Shown: in pieces, positions 1 through 9,672 of the stretch | Position numbering within the stretch: position 1 is the stretch's first letter | Layout of the letters: every line of letters starts with the position of its first letter | Assembly (NCBI GenBank): GCA_964477445.1 | Contig: CAYZED010000019.1 | Coordinates: 1 to 52,798 of the forward strand | Direction: 5' to 3' | Length of the DNA stretch: 52,798 nucleotides | Origin: CAYZED01 sp964477445 | GTDB taxonomy: Bacteria > Bacillota > Clostridia > Lutisporales > Lutisporaceae | Translations under genes and position numbers: made by a program | Notes under the pieces: model-generated | Seen by the model: the letters and a program-made list of their open reading frames with translations, nothing else | Databases searched by the model: none | Told to the model about the DNA's origin: nothing

Positions 1-38
1 TAAATATTCAATTAAGTGATAATTAAAAGTTCAATCGT

Positions 39-66
39 TTGTGATTTTTATAAAAAATGATATAAT
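39..66 (+). promoter_or_regulatory. Sigma-A type promoter of mscL
   Basis: TTGTGA at 39-44 is followed by a 16-bp spacer and a perfect TATAAT at 61-66. A TG at 58-59 makes it an extended -10 element. Transcription would start near 73, leaving a leader of about 50 nt before mscL. Confidence 0.7.
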
Positions 67-121
67 TTAAGTGCTAAAAATAAGTTTACTTTTGAAATTA
101 TTAAACAGAGAGGAGATTCAT

Positions 122-547
122 ATGCTAAAAGAATTTAGATCCTTTGCACTTAAAGGAAATGTAATTGACCTTGCAGTCGGTGTGATTATAGGAGGGGCTT
201 TTGGAAAGATAGTTACATCAGTTGTAAATGATATCATTATGCCTATTATAACACTTTTGACTGGAAAAATAAATTTTAATGATTTATTCATTGCCTTAGA
301 TGGGAAACATTACAAAACATTAGAATCTGCTAAAGCAGCAGGGGTTTCGACTATTAATTATGGAGCATTTATAACCAATACTATTGATTTTATTATCATT
401 GCCTTTATTATTTTTATGTTCATTAGACAAATTGAAAAACTTAAGAAAAAACCGGAAAAGGTACCAACTTCTAAAGAATGTCCATACTGCAAAACTGATA
501 TAAGTATATCCGCTACGAGATGTCCGAATTGTACTTCTCAATTATAA
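122..547 (+). CDS. mscL: Large-conductance mechanosensitive channel MscL with C-terminal zinc-ribbon-like tail
   Basis: This 141-residue protein is MscL, the membrane channel that opens under high membrane tension and releases solutes during osmotic downshock. The N-terminal amphipathic segment and first membrane helix (about residues 3-45, containing GNVIDLAVGVIIGGAFGKIV) are typical of the family, and a second helix lies at about 81-103. The tail carries two CxxC pairs (Cys120/123 and Cys134/137) that resemble a zinc ribbon, an extension I recall from other Firmicute MscL proteins. The start at 122 is chosen because AGAGGAG (109-114) lies 7 nt upstream; the longer reading from GTG 71 has no ribosome site and adds a non-conserved N-terminus. 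It is monocistronic, with its own promoter and a strong terminator. Confidence 0.96.
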   Translation: MLKEFRSFALKGNVIDLAVGVIIGGAFGKIVTSVVNDIIMPIITLLTGKINFNDLFIALDGKHYKTLESAKAAGVSTINYGAFITNTIDFIIIAFIIFMFIRQIEKLKKKPEKVPTSKECPYCKTDISISATRCPNCTSQL

Positions 548-596
548 AAAAATAGAAAGAAGGCGGCCGATCGTGGCCGCCTTCTTTCTATTTTTT
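547..596. terminator. Bidirectional rho-independent terminator between mscL and the MMPL gene
   Basis: A perfect 22-bp stem (547-568 paired with 575-596) with a 6-nt loop has A-rich outer ends, so each strand reads GC-rich stem then a T run. It lies between two convergent genes, and the stem includes the first bases of the MMPL stop codon at 595-597. Confidence 0.95.
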
Positions 597-3500
597 ATTC
601 ACCTGGAACAACTTTAACTTTTCTACCCGGCCACCAGTTTAACTCTCCAAATTTGACTGCTATTGCTGGCACCAATAAGGTTCTAATAACAAAAGTATCA
701 ATTAGCAAACCAATCACTGCTGTAAATCCAATTTGTATAATTGGTCTGACTGGCGAAAAAAGCATAGCTCCAAATGTGCCCGCCATAATAATGCCACAGG
801 AAGTTATTAACCCACCTGTACTAGCAAGCGCCACAGCTACGCCCTTGCGAGTTTCTCCTGGGCGATATTCTTCCTTAACTCTAGACATCAAGAAAATATT
901 ATAATCTACCCCTAATGCAACTAAAACGCAAAAACTGAAGAATGGAACGGCCCAGTGTAACCCGTCACCTCCACCAATATATTGGAATACTAAAACGCTA
1001 ATACCCATAGTACATCCATAACTAATAAGTATAGTAAAAATAAGATATATTGGCGCAATTAGACTTCTTAGCATAATGCAAAGTACTATAAATATTCCTG
1101 ATAAAACAAAAATCATAACAATTACAAAATCACCCGCAATTAGTGCCCTTACTTCATTCATCGCAGCTGACATACCGCCAACATGAAATTCAGCTTTTTC
1201 TAGGCTAGTACCAATTAACGAAAATTCTGTTATCTCATTAATTTTGTCCATTGTATCAAGTGCTGCAGCTGAATAAGGCGCTACTTTTAAAATAACATCT
1301 AGATATACGCCCTTTCCATCAGATGAAATATATTGTCCCATAGCATCTCTCAACTCTTTACTGTCCTTAATGGCAGTGTCTGGCAAATAGAAAACATCAT
1401 TTAGCGCAGTACTTCCTTTATAGTTATCTTTTATTCCGCTATCTAATTTTGAAATTCCATCTCCTAGTTTATCTACTCCATCGGCCGATTTTCCAACACC
1501 ATCTGATAGTTTAGAAAGTCCCTCTCCAGCTGTTTTCAATTCTTTCCCAGCATCAAGTTGCGCTAAACTAATTTTGTTAACACCATCTTTAATGGTAACA
1601 ATTCCTTTAGAAGAACTCTTCATTCCCGTTCCGATTTCACTAAGTCCGCTAGAAACACTTCCGATTGCTGTCGAGGACTTCTTAATGCCATCGTTAATTT
1701 GATCTAGCCCTCCAGTTATTTGCGGCAAATTCGCCTTTACACCTGAAACTGTTTGTAATGCACCTTGAAAATTTACATTAGAGGCTAATTCAGGTTTTTC
1801 TTTCAATAATGCCTTCATGGCTAATTCAGCATTTCCTAGTGCTGCAATTGATTGCTCAATTCCTGTTTTTGCATCACTTACAGCTTTACTCAATTGATCA
1901 AGACCTGTCTGTGTTTGATTTAAGCCGTTAGCTGAAGATTTTGTTCCATCCTCTAATTTATTTAAAGCATCTGACGTTTTTTTCAAACCATCTGCCGACA
2001 GTGCTAATGCATTAGACATTTCTATAAAACCATCATTACTAGATTTCAGACCTTTTGCAATTTTCTCGGTGTTTTTTTGTATTTTAATCAAACCATCGTA
2101 TAGCGGTTTAATTCCATCATCGATTTTAGTAACGCCTTTACTCATTTCATTCATCTGGCTCGTAAGAGTTGCTTCAGTTAGTTTTTCTCCAGATGGCCTA
2201 CTTGCGGTTCTTACCAAATCAACAGTTTCAATCTTCGTCAAATTATCGCATAGTTGATCTAAAACTTTAAGATTTTCACTTTTCCAGAAATTTTCATCGC
2301 TCTTAATTACAATTTTTGTGGGCATCAATTCCCCTTGAGGAAAACCTTTACTCATTATTTGATACCCAATAACCGAACCATTACTTGATGGAAGATCCTT
2401 AATTTGATCAAAAGAAGTTTTCGTAAAATTTGTCATTATAAGAAAAGGCAATATGGCTAAAAGTGTTAAAATTATAATCCTAATCGGTCTAGTTGTTACT
2501 CTTTCAGCTATAGCAATCCACATTCGGCTAATCCCAGTATTTGACTTAACATGAGCTTTCTTATCCGGCCAAAAAAGAAATTTACCCAAAATATAAATAA
2601 GCGCTGGAACCAAAGTAATTACTGAAAGTAGAGTAATTGCAACTCCTAACGCTACGCTTGGTCCTGTACTGTTAAATAGATCGAATTTGGCAAAAAACAT
2701 ACAAAAGAACCCAACCATTACCGTTCCACCACTTGAAAGAACCGCTATGCCCGTATTATCCATCGAATCCATCAATGCCGTTTCTTTATCTTTCCCTTTT
2801 GAGCGTTCTTCTTTATACCTTGAAGTTATTAACAAACAATAGTCAGTCCCTGCACCGAAGAGTACTGCAATTAAAAAAGTATCTGTGAATGTTGAGACAC
2901 TTAATCCGTGTGAACCAGCAATCGCAACCAAACCTTTACTAATTAAATATGAGAACCCAATTGCTATCATAGGCAAAATTGCTGCAACTGGAGATCTATA
3001 AATTATTAAAAGTATTCCTAAAACCATAAAGATAGTTACCTTTACTGTTAGCTCCATACTTTTATTTACACTTTCGTGTTCTTCATATGCTATGGCAGCG
3101 TCACCAGTCCAGTAAACTTTAAGTCCCTCAGGACTTTTAATCGTTTTCTCAATATCTCCATCTAATAATTTAACGTTACCTTTGTCTAATAAATAAAGCA
3201 GTTGTCTCACAACGTTAGTTCCACTATCTGTATAAGGTACCGTGGTGAGATTGAAATAAATAAGACTGATGTCTTTTTCTTTACTCATCAAATATTTTTC
3301 GAGTGACGTTTTTCTGAATGGAGAAACAATCTCTCTTATTTTATATGTGTCAGTATTTTGTTCAATAAAATCTGTTATTTCTTTCGCATAAACCCGATCA
3401 GCATTATTAAGTCCACCGCTTCGCTCCATGACTAATACCATGCTACTTTTTCCCCCTTTATCAGGGAAAAGTTGCTTTATAAGATTACTCGCTTTAGAGG

Positions 3501-3654
3501 TTTCTGAAGTTTTTGGCAAAAAAAACGCTTGGTCACTCTTTAAGACTTCAGAAAGATTCGGTGCAAAGAAAAAAATCGATGCAACAGCAATTATCCAAAA
3601 TGCTACTACAAACCACCTGAATTTAATACAAAATTTGGTAATACGTCTGATCAT
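595..3654 (-). CDS. MMPL-family RND-type exporter with long helical extracytoplasmic repeat region
   Basis: A 1019-residue inner-membrane transporter of the MMPL/RND superfamily (YdgH/YdfJ-like in Firmicutes), probably exporting a lipid or hydrophobic compound; the substrate cannot be read from sequence. The first membrane helix is at about 10-30, then an extracytoplasmic domain, a helix cluster at about 200-400, a second extracytoplasmic domain at about 420-840 and a final helix cluster. Both halves carry the family hallmark: GTDYCLLITSRYKEE near 270-285 and GVDYNIFLMSRVKEE in the C-terminal half. The second loop contains many heptad-like repeats of the form LxxxxDGxxK (about 490-780), resembling the YhgE/Pip phage-infection-protein helical region. 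ATG at 3654 is preferred over GTG at 3660 because AGAGG lies 7 nt upstream of it. It is the last gene after ligA, separated by a tandem repeat. Confidence 0.9.
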   Translation of the reverse strand: MIRRITKFCIKFRWFVVAFWIIAVASIFFFAPNLSEVLKSDQAFFLPKTSETSKASNLIKQLFPDKGGKSSMVLVMERSGGLNNADRVYAKEITDFIEQNTDTYKIREIVSPFRKTSLEKYLMSKEKDISLIYFNLTTVPYTDSGTNVVRQLLYLLDKGNVKLLDGDIEKTIKSPEGLKVYWTGDAAIAYEEHESVNKSMELTVKVTIFMVLGILLIIYRSPVAAILPMIAIGFSYLISKGLVAIAGSHGLSVSTFTDTFLIAVLFGAGTDYCLLITSRYKEERSKGKDKETALMDSMDNTGIAVLSSGGTVMVGFFCMFFAKFDLFNSTGPSVALGVAITLLSVITLVPALIYILGKFLFWPDKKAHVKSNTGISRMWIAIAERVTTRPIRIIILTLLAILPFLIMTNFTKTSFDQIKDLPSSNGSVIGYQIMSKGFPQGELMPTKIVIKSDENFWKSENLKVLDQLCDNLTKIETVDLVRTASRPSGEKLTEATLTSQMNEMSKGVTKIDDGIKPLYDGLIKIQKNTEKIAKGLKSSNDGFIEMSNALALSADGLKKTSDALNKLEDGTKSSANGLNQTQTGLDQLSKAVSDAKTGIEQSIAALGNAELAMKALLKEKPELASNVNFQGALQTVSGVKANLPQITGGLDQINDGIKKSSTAIGSVSSGLSEIGTGMKSSSKGIVTIKDGVNKISLAQLDAGKELKTAGEGLSKLSDGVGKSADGVDKLGDGISKLDSGIKDNYKGSTALNDVFYLPDTAIKDSKELRDAMGQYISSDGKGVYLDVILKVAPYSAAALDTMDKINEITEFSLIGTSLEKAEFHVGGMSAAMNEVRALIAGDFVIVMIFVLSGIFIVLCIMLRSLIAPIYLIFTILISYGCTMGISVLVFQYIGGGDGLHWAVPFFSFCVLVALGVDYNIFLMSRVKEEYRPGETRKGVAVALASTGGLITSCGIIMAGTFGAMLFSPVRPIIQIGFTAVIGLLIDTFVIRTLLVPAIAVKFGELNWWPGRKVKVVPGE

Positions 3655-3670
3655 TTTCACACCTCTATTT

Positions 3671-3732
3671 TATTTATTACGCGACATTTATTTATTACGC
3701 GACATTTATTTATTACGCGACATTTATTTATT
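3671..3732. repeat. Tandem repeat, three 18-bp units plus partial unit, at the ligA stop codon
   Basis: The unit TATTTATTACGCGACATT occurs three times without change (3671-3688, 3689-3706, 3707-3724) and is followed by a partial fourth copy that overlaps the ligA stop codon at 3728-3730. It fills the ligA-MMPL gap. There are no spacers, so this is not a CRISPR array. Confidence 0.97.
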
Positions 3733-5761
3733 TCAAGATATTTACCCACGATTCAAAAGTCTCTTCATCAATTACAAGAATTCCAAGTTCATTCGCTTTA
3801 ACTAGCTTACTTCCAGCATCATCTCCAGCTAAAACACAATCGGTTTTTTTACTTACACTACCTGAGACTTTGCCCCCGAAACTTTCAATAATTTCTTTTG
3901 CTTTTTCTCTAGGGTATTTAGTTAATGCGCCAGTTAAGACAAAAGTCTTCCCAGTTATTTTTTCATTTTCTGTGATCGATTTTTTCTTGCCTTTTATATT
4001 TAATCCGCTTTCCTCAAGTCTTTTAATGAGTTCGACATTCGCGTCTTGTCTAAAAAAGGCCATGATACCCTCAGCCATTTTTTCTCCCAATTCATTAATT
4101 GAGGTTAACTTTTCGATGTTCGTTTCGGCAATAGCATAAATATCATCAAATTCTTCAGCCAAAATTGCGGATGCTCTAGCTCCGATCATTCTTATACCCA
4201 AACCAAAAATCAACTTATTCAAAGGATTCACCTTAGATGCTTCAATGGCAGCCAATAGATTATCTATTGATTTTTCACCCATTCTATCAAGTTTAATTAA
4301 TTCTTCTCTTTGATTTTTTAGCAAGTATAAATCTGCTGGATTTTTTACAAAATCATTTTCCATCAGAACACTCATAATTTGCGGACCCAAGCCTTCAATA
4401 TTCATCGCATCACGGCTCACAAAATGGAACATACCTCTAGCTAGCTGTGCAGGACAGCTTATATTGGTGCAACGAACCGCTGATTCGCCATCTTCTCTAA
4501 CCGCTTCTGACCCGCATGCAGGGCAGTTCTTTGGCATGTGAAATTCTTTTTCTTCACCTGTCCTAGCCGAAAAAACAACTTCAACGACTTCTGGTATTAC
4601 ATCTCCAGCTTTCTGGAGCACCACAGTATCTCCAACTCTTATATCCTTTGAGTGAACAAAATCTTCATTATGAAGAGTCGCACGACTTATTACCGACCCC
4701 GCGATTCTTACTGGTTCAAACTCAGCCGCAGGTGTAATTGCACCGGTTCTCCCCACTTGCACAATAATGTCTCTTATTTTTGTTTGTTTTTTCTCTGGTG
4801 GAAATTTATAAGCTGCAGCCCATCTTGGGGATTTTGTGGTAGCTCCTAAAATGTCTCTTCCAGAGAGTCCGTTTAGTTTTATTACCAATCCATCTATGTC
4901 AAAGCCCAATTCTCCTCGCAAATCAGCCCATTTTTTTGTTACCTCAATTAATTCATCTGCATTTTTAACTATAATCACTTCTGGTGAAACCTTAAAGCCT
5001 AATTTCTCGAGGTACTCTAAACTTTCGCTATGAGTCGCAAAATTTCTCATCAAATTTAATCCATCGCTACTTTCGATGCTTTCAAGATTAAAAACAAAAA
5101 TATCGAGTGGTCTTTCCGCAGTTATTGAAGAATCTAGTTGTCTTAGCGAACCAGCTGCTGCATTTCTAGGATTAGCAAAAATCTTTTCTTCCATTTCTTC
5201 ACGAGTAGCATTTAGGGCCTCAAAATCTGCCCGCCCAATAAAAACTTCTCCCCGAACTTCCAGTGTAACGTTTTCACTAAGTTTATGAGGAATGGTTTTT
5301 ACTGTTTTTAGGTTATTAGTAACGTCTTCCCCTTTAACTCCATCACCACGAGTTGCACCTTGCACGAAAACGCCATTTACATAACTCAAAACCACCGTCA
5401 ACCCATCGATCTTAAGTTCAACAGCGTATTCCGGCGTCTCAATTTCTTTTTTAATTCTATTGTCAAAATCTCTAATATCACCTTCGGAAGTTAAATTCCC
5501 AAGACTTAGCTTTGGGCTCTTATGGTAAACTTCTTTGAATCCTTCAAGCACTTCTCCACCAACTCTTCCCGTTGGCGAATCTTTTTCCTTAAGTTCAGGA
5601 TTTGATAATTCTAAATTTTTTAGTTCATTAACTAAAAGATCATATTCAAAATCACTTATTGCAGGCTCATCCATCACATAATAAGAATGGTTGTGCTTAT
5701 TTATCTCTTCAGTTAAAAACGTAATTCGTTCTGCCACATTAAAAGTTTCCTTTTTTGCCAT
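3728..5761 (-). CDS. ligA: NAD-dependent DNA ligase LigA
   Basis: A 677-residue NAD+-dependent DNA ligase that seals nicks during replication and repair; the length is normal. The order is Ia domain with the NAD-binding YxxxD region (about 1-70), adenylation domain with catalytic Lys117 in KIDG, OB fold (about 320-400), four-cysteine zinc finger (CPACG and CTNISC, about 408-432), helix-hairpin-helix region (about 440-580) and a C-terminal BRCT domain (about 595-677). The start at 5761 has AGGAGA 7 nt upstream. It lies downstream of pcrA on the same strand, a common Firmicute pairing of repair helicase and ligase, with a gap of about 120 bp that may hold a weak promoter. Its 3' end is part of a tandem repeat. 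Confidence 0.98.
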   Translation of the reverse strand: MAKKETFNVAERITFLTEEINKHNHSYYVMDEPAISDFEYDLLVNELKNLELSNPELKEKDSPTGRVGGEVLEGFKEVYHKSPKLSLGNLTSEGDIRDFDNRIKKEIETPEYAVELKIDGLTVVLSYVNGVFVQGATRGDGVKGEDVTNNLKTVKTIPHKLSENVTLEVRGEVFIGRADFEALNATREEMEEKIFANPRNAAAGSLRQLDSSITAERPLDIFVFNLESIESSDGLNLMRNFATHSESLEYLEKLGFKVSPEVIIVKNADELIEVTKKWADLRGELGFDIDGLVIKLNGLSGRDILGATTKSPRWAAAYKFPPEKKQTKIRDIIVQVGRTGAITPAAEFEPVRIAGSVISRATLHNEDFVHSKDIRVGDTVVLQKAGDVIPEVVEVVFSARTGEEKEFHMPKNCPACGSEAVREDGESAVRCTNISCPAQLARGMFHFVSRDAMNIEGLGPQIMSVLMENDFVKNPADLYLLKNQREELIKLDRMGEKSIDNLLAAIEASKVNPLNKLIFGLGIRMIGARASAILAEEFDDIYAIAETNIEKLTSINELGEKMAEGIMAFFRQDANVELIKRLEESGLNIKGKKKSITENEKITGKTFVLTGALTKYPREKAKEIIESFGGKVSGSVSKKTDCVLAGDDAGSKLVKANELGILVIDEETFESWVNILK

Positions 5762-5884
5762 AAAAGTCTCCTGTAATTATATATTTGTTAATTAATTCCA
5801 TCTCTAAGTCAATTTAAGATTCTTAATATTATCCAATCATTCACTTATAGGCTTATGTATTTTAGCTCCTGTATTTTTAGTATT

Positions 5885-7921
5885 TTAGACCTTCACCATT
5901 AAATCCTTAGGAATTTCCTTTATAAAAGATGAAATCGTATTATAGTTTGTACTTCCATAAACAGTTCTTTCATACGCTGAGGTTAAGTAAAGCCTCTCCA
6001 TAGCCCTTGTTATTCCAACATACATCAAGCGACGCTCTTCTTCCATTTGAGTTGGATCTCCCAAGCTTCTATGTGAAGGGAACAATCCTTCTTCCATTCC
6101 TGTCAAAAATACATATGGAAACTCTAGTCCTTTAGCAGAATGCAATGTCATAAAAACTATTGATTCATTAGTATCTTGTAAACCATCAATATCTGACATT
6201 AACGAAAGATTTTCTAGAAAAGCAGCAAGCAAAAGCAAATTTTCTATCTCTTCATCATCATTTTCTAAATACGGATCAAAATAATCATCTATGCCAGGAT
6301 CTTCTGCTTTTTTTGTCTCCTTGGCTATTTTCCTCTTATGTTTTAAATCGCTTTGTCTTATCTCAAATTCCATAGCCGCAGAAACTAATTCTCCCACATT
6401 CTCGAGCCTAGATTCAGAAGTCTCATCGTCTTTTCTTAGTTCATCTGCATATCCAGAAAGCTCAATTACATCTTTTATTAAAAATGAAAGTTCCTTTGAC
6501 TCTGCTGAAAACATCAACATACCCATTAAATTTAAAAAATCATTTATTCCCTTGACCGCTTTTTTATTAATACCCTCAATGTTTTCAATATCCATTAGTG
6601 CGCCATAAAGTGAATATCCATTTATCCTTGCGTGTTCTTCTATAGCATTAAGCGTGGTGTCTCCAATCCCTCTCTTCGGAATATTTATGATTCTTTTTAA
6701 GCTTAAATCTTCATCTGGATTTTGGATTACCCTCAGATATCCTATAATATCCTTAACTTCTTTTCTATCATAAAATTTGAACCCACCAACGATCCTATAT
6801 GGCATACCACAATTAATACAGGCTTCCTCTATTACACGAGATTGAGCATTTGTTCTATATAGAACAGCAAAATCTCCAAGTTTTCTATTTGAACGGGTTA
6901 CAAGGCTTCCAATTTCATTAGTGATAAATCTGGCTTCATCTCTTTCATCTATTGAATTATAAAAGATTATTGAACTCCCATCATGCTTTTCTGTCCAAAG
7001 TTTTTTACTCTTTCTACCAAAATTCTTCGCAATAACATTATTCGCGGCATCTAGAATGGTTTTCGTAGAACGATAATTTTGTTCAAGTTTAATAACCTTA
7101 GCTCCAGGGAAATCTTTTTCGAAATTTAATATATTCCCAATATCAGCGCCACGCCAGCTATAAATTGACTGGTCATCGTCACCAACTACACATAAGTTTT
7201 TATGGACTTTCGCCAACATATTTATTAGTCGATATTGACAAAAATTCGTGTCTTGGTACTCATCTACCATTATATATCTAAACCTATTTTGATAGTATTC
7301 AAGCACATCAGGATGCATTGTAAAAAGCTCAACGGCTTTCATTAGAATATCATCAAAATCTAGTGCATTATTCTTTCTCAACTTGCTTTGGTATAATTTA
7401 TAAATATCCCCATACTTTTTCATTCTAAAATCGGTCTTATATTTTTCTTCGAATCTACTAGGCGTTACTAGTTTATCCTTTTCTCCTGAAATCACAGATA
7501 AAACCTGCCTTGGCGGAAAGTTTTTTTCATTAAAATTCAGTTCCTTAAGACATTGCTTTATAAGTGTTTCCTGATCTTTTGAATCAGTTATAATAAAATT
7601 TTTGTGATATCCTTCTAGTCTTTCAATATCTCGTCTTAGCATTCTAACGCAGGCAGAGTGAAAGGTTGTGACCCACATATTCTCGGCATATTCACCAACT
7701 TGCGTCGCAACTCTCTCTTTCATTTCCTTAGCTGCTTTATTTGTAAATGTAATCGCCAAAATTTGTGAAGGATAAACCCTCAAATCATTTATTAAATGTG
7801 CTATTCTAGTAGTAATAACTCTTGTTTTTCCGGACCCAGCTCCTGCCAAAACAAGTAAAGGACCTTCTACTGTGAGAACAGCTTCTTTTTGTTCGGGATT
7901 AAGATTTTCAGTTAGTGACAT
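5885..7921 (-). CDS. pcrA: UvrD/PcrA-type 3'-5' DNA helicase
   Basis: A 678-residue superfamily 1A helicase, most likely PcrA, which unwinds DNA in repair and rolling-circle replication and displaces proteins from DNA. Visible motifs in order: Walker A AGAGSGKT, Ia FTNKAAKEM, Walker B VDEYQDTN, motif III GDDDQSIYSWRGAD, motif IV QNYRS, motif V LHSAKGLEFPYVFLTG and motif VI VGITRAMERLYL. The protein ends soon after motif VI, so it lacks most of the C-terminal tail that longer PcrA proteins use to bind RNA polymerase. ATG 7921 (MSLTENLN) is chosen because GGAGG lies 5 nt upstream; an upstream in-frame start would add 14 unrelated residues. Short CTAAAATAC-like repeats follow its stop codon. Confidence 0.95.
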   Translation of the reverse strand: MSLTENLNPEQKEAVLTVEGPLLVLAGAGSGKTRVITTRIAHLINDLRVYPSQILAITFTNKAAKEMKERVATQVGEYAENMWVTTFHSACVRMLRRDIERLEGYHKNFIITDSKDQETLIKQCLKELNFNEKNFPPRQVLSVISGEKDKLVTPSRFEEKYKTDFRMKKYGDIYKLYQSKLRKNNALDFDDILMKAVELFTMHPDVLEYYQNRFRYIMVDEYQDTNFCQYRLINMLAKVHKNLCVVGDDDQSIYSWRGADIGNILNFEKDFPGAKVIKLEQNYRSTKTILDAANNVIAKNFGRKSKKLWTEKHDGSSIIFYNSIDERDEARFITNEIGSLVTRSNRKLGDFAVLYRTNAQSRVIEEACINCGMPYRIVGGFKFYDRKEVKDIIGYLRVIQNPDEDLSLKRIINIPKRGIGDTTLNAIEEHARINGYSLYGALMDIENIEGINKKAVKGINDFLNLMGMLMFSAESKELSFLIKDVIELSGYADELRKDDETSESRLENVGELVSAAMEFEIRQSDLKHKRKIAKETKKAEDPGIDDYFDPYLENDDEEIENLLLLAAFLENLSLMSDIDGLQDTNESIVFMTLHSAKGLEFPYVFLTGMEEGLFPSHRSLGDPTQMEEERRLMYVGITRAMERLYLTSAYERTVYGSTNYNTISSFIKEIPKDLMVKV

Positions 7922-8119
7922 TAGTACCTCCAAATAATTCGTTTGTATTATATTATAACACAAAGCGTGGAACTTTTATCCTTAGGCAACGTCAAATATA
8001 GTGTAATGAAATAATAGAATGAAAAAGAAAATGACATCTTGCAAGACATATTAGTATTAAAAACAAAAACGAAACAAATCATCAGAACAAAAAACAAAAT
8101 TTTTAAGGAGGAACAAAAA

Positions 8120-8857
8120 ATGTTCGAAAAAGGAAAAAACATAGCAATAGTAGTGATAATCGTTCTTTTAGTGGCTTCACTTGGATTCTCAGCGTTTGGT
8201 GTGCTAAGCAGGCCAGCTCCTGGTTCTCCACTTTCACAAACTCCGCCAAAAACTGTAGTAGTTACTGGCCAAGGTGAAATAATCGCAATTCCTGATATGG
8301 CTGTAGTAACATTAGGTATAACCTCTGAAAACAAAGTATTGTCAGTAGCTTATAAAGCTAATAATACAAAGATGAATGAACTCACTGCTGGACTAATAAA
8401 ATTAGGCGTAAAAAAAGTAGACATCCAAACGTCAAATTTCACCGTTTATCCAAATTATAACTATACCGGTGGCAAGAATGTTCTTCTCGGATATCAAGTA
8501 ACAAATAATGTCACAATTAAAATCAGAAATATTGAAAATGCAGGAAAAATCCTTGAATCAGCTATTGTAGCAAAAGCAAATAATGTTTACGGACTAGAAT
8601 TTAGGCTTTCTGATTCAACAAAAGAATACAAATTAGCGCTAGATGCAGCAATAAAGAATGCAGAAGACAAAGCAAAATCAATGACAGGATATTTTAATCT
8701 TAAAATCAAAAAACCTATAAGCATAAAAGAAATCTCAATTGGTAATCCGACTCCAATAATGGTCAATAAAGTAATGGAGTCAGCAGACCAATCAGCTAAT
8801 GTTAATCCAGGTTCAGCTACTGTATCTGCTAATGTAGAAGTGGAATTCGAATACTAA
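8120..8857 (+). CDS. SIMPL-domain (DUF541, YggE/BP26-like) exported protein
   Basis: A 245-residue protein of the SIMPL/DUF541 family. An N-terminal hydrophobic segment (about 8-28) looks like a signal peptide or membrane anchor, and a proline-rich spacer follows. The family core starts at KTVVVTGQGEI (about 43) and runs to the C-terminus. Homologues include periplasmic YggE and BP26, linked to envelope or oxidative stress, but the biochemical role is unknown. ATG 8120 is chosen because AAGGAGGA (8105-8112) sits at ideal distance. The gene is divergent from pcrA and convergent with fic. Confidence 0.88.
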   Translation: MFEKGKNIAIVVIIVLLVASLGFSAFGVLSRPAPGSPLSQTPPKTVVVTGQGEIIAIPDMAVVTLGITSENKVLSVAYKANNTKMNELTAGLIKLGVKKVDIQTSNFTVYPNYNYTGGKNVLLGYQVTNNVTIKIRNIENAGKILESAIVAKANNVYGLEFRLSDSTKEYKLALDAAIKNAEDKAKSMTGYFNLKIKKPISIKEISIGNPTPIMVNKVMESADQSANVNPGSATVSANVEVEFEY

Positions 8858-8862
8858 AATGA

Positions 8863-8884
8863 AAAAGGCGGCTTCGGCCGCCTT
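8863..8884 (-). terminator. Terminator of fic (hairpin with TTCG loop), shared with SIMPL gene
   Basis: An 8-bp GC-rich stem, 8865-8872 with 8877-8884, closes a TTCG tetraloop. On the minus strand it is followed by a T run, giving a good terminator for fic, whose stop codon is at 8887. On the plus strand the following bases are less T-rich, so termination of the SIMPL transcript is probably weaker. Confidence 0.85.
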
Positions 8885-8886
8885 AA

Positions 8887-9627
8887 TTACTTTACTAATC
8901 TATCCCAGGTTTTTTCTGTTTCAAATTTCAAAAACTTATGCATTGGATCAATTTCTTCAGCTTCGTCATATCTTTTCAAGCATTCATAGTATAAGTTTTT
9001 TTCTGAATCATAAATAACCAATGGAGGATGTTTTTTTGTAAGAAGAAAATAGTTTAAAAGCGTTCTTCCAACTCTTCCATTTCCATCAGCAAAAGGATGA
9101 ATGTATTCAAATCTTAAATGAAAATATGCTGCAACTTTTAATAAGTCAGTTCCTCTAAAACTATTTACTTCTACAATTAATTCTTTTAAATCATTTTCAA
9201 CATCTTCAATAAAAGATCCAACTTCATTTATACCTACCACATAATCATGTTTTTTAAACTCTCCAGGCCGTTCGCCATTTTCTATATATCTTCGTTCATC
9301 ATAAGTCCCATTAGTCAATATTTTATGAATCTCTTTAACTAGTTCAATGCTTAATGGCTCTTCATTTATTATTTTAGCTTTTAAGAATTCATAACACATC
9401 TTTTGATTCTGTTGTTCAAATAAAGCTCGTGGATTTCCTGAATAATTATTTACTTTATTGTTTTCAAAAATTTCTCTTGTATCATTATAGGTGATTTCAT
9501 CGTTTTCAATTTTCCCTGAATGAAAAGCAAATAATATACGAAAGCTTTCCAGATATTTATCCAAGTCAGCCAATGTAACAATTTTGTATGAATCCCACAA
9601 CTCAATTATGCTATTGTATTTGCTCAT
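8887..9627 (-). CDS. Fic-domain protein, probable AMP transferase, class II (N-terminal inhibitory helix)
   Basis: A 246-residue Fic/DOC protein. The catalytic motif HPFADGNGRVGR is intact (His177), as expected for an enzyme that transfers AMP or a related group to a protein hydroxyl. Near the N-terminus, SGKIEN (37-42) fits the (S/T)xxxE(G/N) inhibitory motif, with Glu41 as the expected inhibitory residue. This makes it class II: the inhibition is in the same chain, so no separate antitoxin is needed, and none is seen next to it. The start at 9627 is preceded by GAGGGG. The target cannot be inferred. Confidence 0.92.
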   Translation of the reverse strand: MSKYNSIIELWDSYKIVTLADLDKYLESFRILFAFHSGKIENDEITYNDTREIFENNKVNNYSGNPRALFEQQNQKMCYEFLKAKIINEEPLSIELVKEIHKILTNGTYDERRYIENGERPGEFKKHDYVVGINEVGSFIEDVENDLKELIVEVNSFRGTDLLKVAAYFHLRFEYIHPFADGNGRVGRTLLNYFLLTKKHPPLVIYDSEKNLYYECLKRYDEAEEIDPMHKFLKFETEKTWDRLVK

Positions 9628-9672
9628 TTATATCTTTCCCCTCAATTGTCTCACATCTTTGTAACCACTTAT

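Noticed and set aside
3428..3805. Plus-strand frame with repeated YLLRDI
   Set aside because: It is the translation of the 18-bp tandem repeat plus the antisense of MMPL and ligA, with no ribosome site.
5762..5884. Promoter for ligA
   Set aside because: TTGACT and TATAAT-like boxes are present but not at usable spacing.
8887..9627. Fic toxin with separate antitoxin
   Set aside because: The inhibitory motif is inside the protein and no adjacent antitoxin gene exists.
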